DNA of 5,211 nt from Prevotellaceae bacterium UBA1786 (GTDB lineage: Bacteria > Bacteroidota > Bacteroidia > Bacteroidales > Bacteroidaceae), in NCBI GenBank assembly GCA_002314525.1, contig DCGE01000023.1, positions 1,495 through 6,705 on the forward strand. The letters run 5' to 3'. This document shows positions 1-4,319 of this stretch, piece by piece (the stretch's first letter is position 1; every line of letters starts with the position of its first letter). The notes beneath the pieces are model-generated. The model worked only from the letters and a program-made list of their open reading frames with translations. It was not told where the DNA came from and made no database searches. The position numbers were made by a program, and so were the translations under genes.

Positions 1-7
1 TAGCCCT

Positions 8-61
8 CACCTCATCATCTCATTTCCTCCCTGCTTAGGACTTTTCAGAAATGATGAGGTG
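8..61. repeat. 11-bp inverted repeat downstream of the FGE-like gene
   Basis: An 11-bp perfect inverted repeat (CACCTCATCAT at 8-18, ATGATGAGGTG at 51-61) encloses a 32-nt loop. It lies directly beyond the stop codon of the minus-strand FGE-like gene, so it would be in the 3' end of that transcript. A second, overlapping pairing is possible (TCATTTC at 20-26 with GAAATGA at 48-54). It could be a transcript-end structure. However, the loop is long and no T tract follows the stem before the window edge, so calling it a terminator is not justified. Confidence 0.4.
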
Positions 62-80
62 GAAGGCTCTGAGAAAAAAG

Positions 81-1109
81 TTACAACTCGGAGAGGCACA
101 GGCGGAGCCCAAGGCAGTTGTTGCGGAGGTCAGGCGTGTCGTAGCTACGGAAAGACACACGGCAGATCCCCGCATTGTAGTTCCAGCTGCCGCCACGGCC
201 CACACGGTTAGTACCACTGGTAGGGCCTGTGGGATTTGTCAGAGAGCCGCTGCTGTAGCTACCATACCAATCACTGCACCATTCCCATACATTACCGCTC
301 ATATCATAGATACCAAGTTCATTGGCTTGCTTTGTAGCGACTGGATGGGTCTTGCAGTTATTCTTTTGAATCTTGTCAGAGTCCCAATCATTATCAGAAC
401 CAGAGAGGTATTGGTCTCCGCTATTCTTCCAATACCATGCAACATTGTCGATATTACTGCTCCCACTGTACTGCGTGTGGTTGCTGTTGTTGCCTCCACG
501 GGCTGCGAACTCCCATTCAGCCTCAGTAGGTAGGCGGAAGCGTTTGCCCGTGAGTGAGTTGAGCTTTGAGATGAATGTCTGGCAGTCGTTCCACGAAACA
601 TCATACATGGGATAATTGTCACCTGTTCCGTACGTTCCCCAGTTGTTCTCTGCAGCAATCTGCTCGACTGACTTGCCCATCACTGCCTTCCAGAGTGCCT
701 GAGTCACCTCGGTCTGGCCGATAAGAAAACTGCTTACGGTTACCTGGTGCGTCGGCTTCTCGTCACTATCAGGATTCTGTTGTTCCGATGTCGCACCCAT
801 GGTGAACGTGCCGCCTGCGACAGGAATCATCTTGTAGCTGATACCATTGACCGTAAGTGTCTGATTTGCATAGCTTACAGCCACTCTGTTTGCAGAATTA
901 TTCTGCCTTGATGCATTACCCGAACTGGTCTTTTTGCCCGGATTGCCTTTCTGACTTTTCCCCGAACTGTTTTTCCCCGAACTGCCATTCTGACTATTAG
1001 CATTGGTGCTTGTCGTAGTCGTCTGCTTCTTCTGGCGGGTAATCCTCTTGTCCTGTGCAGAGACACTCAGGGAACAAATAAGAAGTAGGAATAATAATGC
1101 TCGTTTCAT
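81..1109 (-). CDS. Secreted FGE/SUMF1-like domain protein, probably non-catalytic as an FGE
   Basis: This 342-residue protein has three parts. Residues 1-18 are a classical signal peptide (Lys-Arg, a hydrophobic stretch, then SVSA before Gln19), so it should be exported. Residues 25-74 are a Ser/Gly/Asn/Lys-rich low-complexity linker. Residues 92-341 are a formylglycine-generating-enzyme sulfatase (SUMF1/FGE) domain. Recognisable family blocks are GTFTMG (100-105), TEVTQALW (133-140), RLPTEAEWEFAARGG (192-206), GIYDMSGNVWEW (266-277), GRGGSW (304-309) and CLGLRL (332-337). Genuine FGEs carry two copper-binding cysteines after the GGS motif. Here the first aligns by eye with Tyr311 and only the second is kept (Cys316). 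True sulfatase activation is therefore unlikely, and many Bacteroidetes relatives are of unknown role. The start codon follows from the signal peptide; the stop is TAA. The gene lies 66 bp downstream of the ATPase-like gene on the same strand with no clear promoter between, so co-transcription is possible. The gap holds only a short palindrome, ATTCATTGAAT (1143-1153). Confidence 0.9.
   Translation of the reverse strand: MKRALLFLLLICSLSVSAQDKRITRQKKQTTTTSTNANSQNGSSGKNSSGKSQKGNPGKKTSSGNASRQNNSANRVAVSYANQTLTVNGISYKMIPVAGGTFTMGATSEQQNPDSDEKPTHQVTVSSFLIGQTEVTQALWKAVMGKSVEQIAAENNWGTYGTGDNYPMYDVSWNDCQTFISKLNSLTGKRFRLPTEAEWEFAARGGNNSNHTQYSGSSNIDNVAWYWKNSGDQYLSGSDNDWDSDKIQKNNCKTHPVATKQANELGIYDMSGNVWEWCSDWYGSYSSGSLTNPTGPTSGTNRVGRGGSWNYNAGICRVSFRSYDTPDLRNNCLGLRLCLSEL
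956..984. repeat. 15-bp in-frame tandem duplication in the linker
   Basis: TTTTCCCCGAACTG occurs at 956-969 and again at 971-984, a 15-bp (five-codon) offset. On the coding minus strand it encodes two adjacent Asn/Gly-Ser-Ser-Gly-Lys units in the low-complexity linker of the FGE-like protein, near residues 42-51. In-frame slippage is the simplest origin; it changes only linker length. Confidence 0.75.
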
Positions 1110-1175
1110 ACGTTATGTTGTTTACTGTTGTTGCGTAATGCTATTCATTGAATATTGACGTGACTGTATCTACAA

Positions 1176-2795
1176 TTAGAACTTCTTCTCATCCACGACA
1201 TTCCCCTCCTCATCCACTATCCTCCAATGTGTGATGTTTCTCGCCTTAGACGACAGACGCGCACCGCACTTCAGGATCTTCCTTCCGTCGGCCTCGTATG
1301 GGATGGTGTAGCCCTTGTCGTCGATCTGCTCTAAGGCCTTCTCGACTGTCTTATCGACCTTGAGCTCGAGGACGAAGATGTGGTCCTTCGTCTTGATGAC
1401 CACGTCGGCACGGCCTAAGTCGCTCTTCACCTCGGTATCGACTATGGAGTTGAGCATGGAGAAGACGAAGTAGAGCAGCAGCTTGTAGAACGGCTCGTGC
1501 TTTGCCTTGTCGTTCCATTCCTCCTTGGTGATGATGTCGTATGGTATCTTGGCTATGTAGGAGCGGATGGCGATGAGTGCACCTGAGAGGTCTCCTTCGA
1601 CTAAGCCATCGGTCATCTTGAACAGGAGACTGTTGGTGTCCGTGGATTTGCGGTTGAGGATAAGCGGCATAAGTCCGCGTATCATTCCCTGTCGCACCTC
1701 TTCGTTTGGGAAATGCAGTGTGTATGACTTGCTGAGGGCATTGTATGAATCAATGGTGAGATATCCGCTCTGATAGAGCAATGGTATCGGAGTGTCGGCA
1801 TCTTCGCAGGAAATGTTGAAATCATCAATACCGAGCTTAGTACCGTCATATTCAAAGACATCCTTCAGAGGAAAATGCCTGAGGTGCTCAATCAGCGAAG
1901 TCATAGTTCCAGACTCGAACCAGTAGTGGTTAGTGTTCTTTCCTGACAATGCCCTGAGCAGACTGAAAGGTGCATAGACATCCTCGCTGTTCGCGGAGAA
2001 ATGATAGCCGTCATAGTTCTTCTTCAGCAGTGCGTATGCCTCGTCGGTTGTGATGTGCAGGCATTCGGCGTATTCCTCCACACAAGGTCGCAGTACTGTA
2101 TCCAACTCATTCTGAGTGATGCCACACAGCCCGGAGTATTCATCATCCATAGAAATCTGATACAGGTTATTCAGCTCGGAGAAGATGCTCAGCTGTGAGA
2201 ACTTCGTAACACCGGTTATGAACACGAACCGCAGATAGGCTCCTTCCTTCTTGACTGTCTGGTAGAACCCGCGCAGCATGGTGCGCATGGCATCGAGTTC
2301 GTCACTGTATAGGAGGCGCATGATTGGGGCGTCGTATTCATCAAAGATGACAACCACTTTCTGGCCGGAAATCCTGTTGGCATTGTGAATGAGATCTGCA
2401 AAGCGTGCACTGAGTGTGATAGACAACGGATCGCTGCCGTATATCGCCTCGTACCTCCTGAGCTGTGCCTCAAGGTTCGACTTCGCTTCAGGAATGCTGT
2501 AGTTCTTCAGGTCGCTCATGTCAAAATGCAGCACCGGATATGTTTTCCACTCCTTCTCCAACTCCATTATCTTCAGTCCCTCGAAGAGCTCCTTCTTCCC
2601 TTCAAAGTAGGCGTGCAGTGTATTGCACAGCAGACTCTTCCCGAACCTCCGGGGCCGGGCAAAGAAGACATACTCATACTTCTTCACATTGACAAGGTCA
2701 TAGATCATATCAGTCTTGTCAACATATACCTTACCTTGTTCCCTGATCTTCTGAAACTGGTCGGTATCGACCGGATAAACGAATTTCGCTGCCAT
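1176..2795 (-). CDS. AAA-ATPase-like protein with C-terminal PD-(D/E)XK nuclease domain
   Basis: This 539-residue protein has the two-domain layout of the AAA-ATPase-like (PF09820) plus PDDEXK_9 (PF08011, formerly DUF1703) family. The N-terminal half has the family opening (YPVDTDQF, then VDKT at 25-28). It also has a P-loop-like RPRRFGKSLL (47-56), a Walker B VVVIFDEYDAP (147-157) and the conserved TGVTKFSQLSIFSELNNL (194-211). YDGYHF follows at 261-266. The C-terminal domain carries a nuclease-type core: GRADVV with Asp464, then LELK with Glu477 and Lys479, and a downstream helix ending in QI (490-491). All visible key residues are intact and the length is typical, so the gene looks functional. 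No signal peptide or membrane segment is seen, so it should be cytoplasmic. The family occurs in many paralogs per Bacteroidetes genome; its substrate is not known. The start at 2795 is supported by a well-formed promoter about 28 bp upstream. The stop is TAA. Confidence 0.93.
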   Translation of the reverse strand: MAAKFVYPVDTDQFQKIREQGKVYVDKTDMIYDLVNVKKYEYVFFARPRRFGKSLLCNTLHAYFEGKKELFEGLKIMELEKEWKTYPVLHFDMSDLKNYSIPEAKSNLEAQLRRYEAIYGSDPLSITLSARFADLIHNANRISGQKVVVIFDEYDAPIMRLLYSDELDAMRTMLRGFYQTVKKEGAYLRFVFITGVTKFSQLSIFSELNNLYQISMDDEYSGLCGITQNELDTVLRPCVEEYAECLHITTDEAYALLKKNYDGYHFSANSEDVYAPFSLLRALSGKNTNHYWFESGTMTSLIEHLRHFPLKDVFEYDGTKLGIDDFNISCEDADTPIPLLYQSGYLTIDSYNALSKSYTLHFPNEEVRQGMIRGLMPLILNRKSTDTNSLLFKMTDGLVEGDLSGALIAIRSYIAKIPYDIITKEEWNDKAKHEPFYKLLLYFVFSMLNSIVDTEVKSDLGRADVVIKTKDHIFVLELKVDKTVEKALEQIDDKGYTIPYEADGRKILKCGARLSSKARNITHWRIVDEEGNVVDEKKF

Positions 2796-2822
2796 ATTCT
2801 ATCACTTTTCGCAATACGGATG

Positions 2823-2854
2823 CAAAGTTAAACAAAATCATCCAATAATGCAAA
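2823..2854 (-). promoter_or_regulatory. Bacteroidetes-type promoter of the ATPase/nuclease gene
   Basis: Read on the minus strand, TTTG (complement of 2851-2854) is followed by exactly 20 bp and then TAACTTTG (complement of 2823-2830). This matches the phylum's sigma-factor consensus TTTG-N19-21-TAnnTTTG at every fixed position. Transcription would begin near 2815 and give a short leader of about 20 nt before the ATG at 2795. That leader has no clear Shine-Dalgarno sequence, as is usual in this phylum. Confidence 0.85.
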
Positions 2855-2879
2855 TTTAGTTTCGCTTGGGCTCACTAAA

Positions 2880-2931
2880 AACGAAACACTTCGTTACGAA
2901 ACACGTACTTCGTTCGTTAAGAAACGTTTCT
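2880..2931. repeat. Short direct repeats and palindromes upstream of the ATPase promoter
   Basis: ACGAAACAC followed by TTCGTT occurs twice: 2881-2895 without a gap and 2896-2914 with an inserted GTAC. The first copy with its preceding A can fold as AACGAA-ACAC-TTCGTT (2880-2895, 6-bp stem). Next comes a perfect 12-bp palindrome, AGAAACGTTTCT (2920-2931). The cluster ends about 25 bp upstream of the -33 element of the ATPase gene, so it could be an upstream regulatory site. That role is an inference from position only. Confidence 0.6.
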
Positions 2932-2945
2932 GTCACCCGAGACTC

Positions 2946-2974
2946 CGGCTTTGCCGCCTGAGCGCCTACGGCGC
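2946..2974. repeat. Two adjacent GC-rich mini-hairpins
   Basis: CGGC-TTT-GCCG (2946-2956) and GCGCC-TAC-GGCGC (2962-2974) are two perfect short inverted repeats with 3-nt loops, only 5 bp apart. They lie between the possible small ORF and the ATPase gene. There is no T run on either side, so they are not ordinary terminators. Paired small hairpins of this kind are often found in intergenic repeat families, but membership cannot be shown from one copy. Confidence 0.6.
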
Positions 2975-3044
2975 ATGTGCATATTCCCGTAGATACTTTG
3001 CACTAAACTACCTTCCTTCTGCCGGTTTAATAATCACCGTCGTG

Positions 3045-3119
3045 TCACAGTTCTTTTTGGCCTTCTTCAATCTTCGCCTGGCTCTCTTCGTCGCCTCGGT
3101 TGATGAAGGTAATTCTCAT
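3045..3119 (-). CDS. Possible small ORF, 24 residues, unknown
   Basis: A short ORF begins at ATG 3119, about 45 bp downstream of a promoter-like -7 box, and ends with TGA at 3045. The peptide starts MRITFINRGDEES and ends in EEGQKEL; it is hydrophilic with no signal or membrane segment and no recognised family. A second overlapping frame stays open from 3115 to a TAG at 3008. It reads as a basic peptide (RARRRLKKAKKN) ending in VIIKPAEGR and has no ATG. A one-base shift at the AAAAAG run (about 3055-3060) would join the start of the first frame to the end of the second. It may be a leader peptide, a decayed gene or chance. Confidence 0.25.
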   Translation of the reverse strand: MRITFINRGDEESQAKIEEGQKEL

Positions 3120-3163
3120 GTCTGTTTTTTGGTTTTGGTTGTCTGTTATTTGGTTTACTGCTG

Positions 3164-3194
3164 CAAAGATACGAATAAAACCAATTTTATAAAA
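3164..3194 (-). promoter_or_regulatory. Promoter-like site reading leftward
   Basis: On the minus strand TATCTTTG (complement of 3164-3171) matches the Bacteroidetes -7 consensus TAnnTTTG in full. The -33 position, 19 bp upstream, is TTTT (complement of 3191-3194), three of four consensus bases. It would start a transcript near 3157 that runs through the possible small ORF and the hairpin pair toward the ATPase gene. The -7 box is good and the -33 is imperfect. Confidence 0.5.
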
Positions 3195-3284
3195 CTAAAA
3201 ATGGCAAAATTGCATACACGCATACACAAAATCCCAACAGAAGTATCTGTAAGCCATAAAATGACCGTGTATGCGACATGAAAA

Positions 3285-3361
3285 TCGCATACACTTCGCA
3301 TACACACATACACAAAAAGATAGCAAAGTAGTGTATGCGAGTGTATGCGAAGTGTATGCGA
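3285..3361. repeat. 21-bp perfect inverted repeat built from nonamer pairs
   Basis: The stretch 3285-3305 (two CGCATACAC copies joined by TT) is the exact reverse complement of 3341-3361 (two GTGTATGCG copies joined by AA). The loop between them is 35 nt. Inside the same field 3267-3276 and 3285-3294 form an alternative 10-bp perfect stem with an 8-nt loop. The arms could form a cruciform in DNA or a stable stem in RNA on either strand. No T tract follows. Confidence 0.85.
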
Positions 3362-3379
3362 AATCAGTTCGCATACACT
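3351..3379. repeat. 12-bp perfect hairpin, nonamer-based
   Basis: AGTGTATGCGAA (3351-3362) and TTCGCATACACT (3368-3379) are exact reverse complements separated by only five bases (ATCAG). The left arm is shared with the larger 21-bp inverted repeat, so the two structures would compete. This is the most stable compact hairpin of the field. Confidence 0.85.
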
Positions 3380-3506
3380 ACCAAAAACGGCACTACAGTA
3401 TATTCTGTTGGGGTTTGTGTATGCGTGTATGCGAAATCGGAACTTTTCAGAAAAAAATTATTTTCACAGACTATAATTGCCGCTACTCATATAGGCAACC
3501 AGCGGG

Positions 3507-3515
3507 CGCATACAC
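3507..3515. repeat. Isolated CGCATACAC copy
   Basis: One exact nonamer copy lies apart from the main field, between it and the start of the 22-bp array. The surrounding sequence, 3434-3562, shows no gene, no promoter match and no other repeat that I can see. Confidence 0.7.
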
Positions 3516-3562
3516 GTCAGATTGCCGACAACTGCATCGCAGGAAGCAGAGTCTCTCAACGC

Positions 3563-3650
3563 AGATAGCTGAGGCCTTGAACTAAGATAGCTGAGACGTT
3601 GAACCGAGATAGCTGAGACATTAGCCTCAGATAGTTGGCCTGTGTATGCC
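3563..3650. repeat. 22-bp tandem array, left arm (AGATAGCTGAG orientation)
   Basis: AGATAGCTGAG starts at 3563, 3585 and 3607, and a degenerate copy (AGATAGTTGGC) at 3629, all exactly 22 bp apart. The other eleven bases of each unit are less conserved: units one and two agree at 18 of 22 positions by eye. The fourth unit runs into a palindrome, TAGTTGGC (3632-3639) with GCCAACTA (3648-3655), whose loop holds a near-copy of GTGTATGCG. The array then continues in the opposite orientation. A 22-bp period is not a multiple of three, so it is not protein-coding repeat structure. Confidence 0.85.
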
Positions 3651-3738
3651 AACTAACTGTCTTTATCTCCCCAACGTGTGCTTCCTAACTCCTTGACATC
3701 AGCTATCTATCTCCTTAACATGCGCTCCTTGCCGTTGT
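3651..3738. repeat. 22-bp register continued, reverse orientation, degenerate
   Basis: Cut at 3651, 3673, 3695 and 3717, the sequence falls into four 22-bp units of the shape AAC-n4-GCT-n-TCTATCTCCTT. The last unit is poor. The third holds CAGCTATCT, the reverse complement of the left-arm core. The units agree mainly at the starting AAC and at the TATCTCC block, so this part is an older or looser copy of the array. Confidence 0.6.
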
Positions 3739-3803
3739 ACAGACCTCGATTGTGTATTTGTATAGACCTCGATTGTGCACTTGTACAATCGAGGTCTGTA
3801 CAA
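3735..3803. repeat. 19-mer in three copies forming a long hairpin
   Basis: TTGTACAGACCTCGATTGT occurs at 3735-3753. It recurs with one change (C to T) at 3758-3776, 23 bp on, and in exact inverted form at 3785-3803. The second and third copies pair over 19 positions (18 perfect, one G-T type) around an 8-nt loop; the first and third pair perfectly with a longer loop. The 22-23 bp spacing keeps the register of the surrounding array. No T tract follows on the plus strand (TCCGAACAATG), which argues against a simple terminator. Confidence 0.85.
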
Positions 3804-3820
3804 TCCGAACAATGTGTCGT

Positions 3821-4040
3821 CAACCAGATAACAACCGCACACCAGCCAGACAACAACCACGCACCAGCCAGTTCACCCCAACTATTCCGCAACCACACCG
3901 CAGCCATCCCCCACGAACACCCCAGCTATCTCCGTCCAGAATCTCAGCTATCTCCGTCCATTTTCCCAGCTATCTCCCAAGCAAGCCTCAGCTATCTCCT
4001 TCCACTTTCCCCACATCCCATAATCCATTACTTCCCACCT
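3821..4040. repeat. 22-bp tandem array, right arm (CTCAGCTATCTCC orientation), C-rich
   Basis: Ten consecutive 22-bp units can be cut from 3821. The first two (3821 and 3843, rich in CCAGA and ACAACC) agree at 18 of 22 positions. From 3909 the units end in CAGCTATC and the next begins TCC. AGCTATCTCC thus starts at 3924, 3946, 3968 and 3990, always 22 bp apart. Units 3931 and 3953 also agree at 18 of 22. The core is the reverse complement of the left-arm core. By hand count the tract has about 99 C and 20 G in 220 bases. Open frames cross it on the plus strand only because of this composition. Confidence 0.8.
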
Positions 4041-4048
4041 TATTGTAT

Positions 4049-4065
4049 GTGTATGCGTGTATGCG
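4049..4065. repeat. Tandem GTGTATGCG pair closing the repeat locus
   Basis: Two exact nonamers at 4049-4057 and 4057-4065 share one G. This is the same 8-bp tandem form seen at 3417-3433, over 600 bp away. They directly follow the last 22-bp units, so the nonamers flank and bracket the array. The following 4070-4200 stretch remains C-rich but has no gene or repeat I can support. Confidence 0.75.
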
Positions 4066-4218
4066 AGTAAGCACTCCCACCTGTTTCACCATCCCCCACC
4101 AACCTTACACAATGTTAACTCCTACCACCAAGAACTGCCATATTCCTCTTCCTCTGACTGTCCAAAATGACACAATCCGAATTTATTCTGAGGATAATTG
4201 ATGGTGAAAGAAGCTGTT

Positions 4219-4251
4219 TGAACTGTTTTTTACAAACAATGAACAGTTTTT
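4219..4251 (+). promoter_or_regulatory. Candidate operator: 12-bp direct repeat spaced 21 bp
   Basis: TGAACTGTTTTT (4219-4230) and TGAACAGTTTTT (4240-4251) match at 11 of 12 positions with a 21-bp start-to-start distance, two helical turns. The one difference is the centre of AAC-N-GTT, which is itself a 7-bp palindrome with a free central base. Each half-site is therefore dyadic. A weaker dyad, TGTTTG/CAAACA (4215-4220, 4233-4238), overlaps. The second copy covers the likely -33 element of the sensor gene, a fitting place for a regulator. Confidence 0.5.
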
Positions 4252-4277
4252 GGTATAGGAGTTTGGTTCTATTTTTG
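4247..4277 (+). promoter_or_regulatory. Probable promoter of the Reg_prop sensor gene
   Basis: TATTTTTG (4270-4277) fits the Bacteroidetes -7 consensus TAnnTTTG. TTTT (4247-4250) lies 19 bp upstream as an imperfect -33; an exact TTTG at 4249-4252 gives a 17-bp gap, shorter than usual. A second -7 match, TAATTTTG (4278-4285), abuts the first but has no matching -33. A start near 4284-4292 would leave a leader of about 30 nt before the ATG at 4320. Confidence 0.5.
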
Positions 4278-4319
4278 TAATTTTGCACCGTGATACGCAT
4301 ATTACCAAACCTTACCGTT

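Larger units (their letters stand above)
3211..3433. repeat. Field of GTGTATGCG nonamers in both orientations
   Basis: Exact copies of GTGTATGCG start at 3267, 3331, 3341, 3352, 3417 and 3425. Its complement CGCATACAC starts at 3219, 3286, 3297 and 3370. Imperfect copies sit at 3211 and 3305. Neighbouring copies in the same direction are spaced 8 bp (tandem, sharing a G) or 10-11 bp (about one helical turn). Outliers occur at 3507 (exact), 3642 (one mismatch) and 4049/4057 (exact pair). Such density cannot be chance. Reading frames through the block are spurious, since the repeat simply lacks stop codons in several frames. The pattern resembles iterons or a clustered binding site, but no replication or partition gene is in the window. 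Confidence 0.85.

Noticed and set aside
51..658. Open frames opposite or out of frame with the FGE-like gene (51-533, 299-658, 373-615)
   Set aside because: The minus-strand frame 81-1109 has a signal peptide and full FGE motifs; the others are shadows.
3211..3433. Plasmid replication origin with iterons
   Set aside because: The nonamer spacing is irregular (8, 10, 11 bp), orientations are mixed, and no Rep gene or typical origin features are in the window. It is kept only as a hypothesis.
41..3453. CTTTTCAGAAA found at both 41-51 and 3443-3453
   Set aside because: An 11-base A/T-rich match shared by two unrelated places, without extension or flanking similarity. It is weak evidence for a repeat family.
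3042..3585. Plus-strand open frames at 3042-3281 and 3271-3585 (79 and 104 residues)
   Set aside because: The second is mainly a translation of the GTGTATGCG field and overlaps another open frame there. The first runs against a minus-strand promoter-like site and shows no recognisable domain.
3758..3803. Rho-independent terminator
   Set aside because: The stem is long and stable but no T tract follows on either strand, and no gene ends next to it.
3563..4014. CRISPR array
   Set aside because: The conserved core is only 11-14 bp with an 8-11 bp variable part and a 22-bp total period. CRISPR repeats and spacers are each well over 20 bp, and no cas gene is present.
3678..4201. Two long overlapping plus-strand open frames (3678-4070 and 3752-4201) that could be proteins of 130 and 149 residues
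   Set aside because: They cross the 22-bp array in two frames at once, have repeat-driven Ser/Pro/His-rich compositions, no family resemblance and no promoter. The 22-bp period rotates the frame, so openness reflects the C-rich composition.
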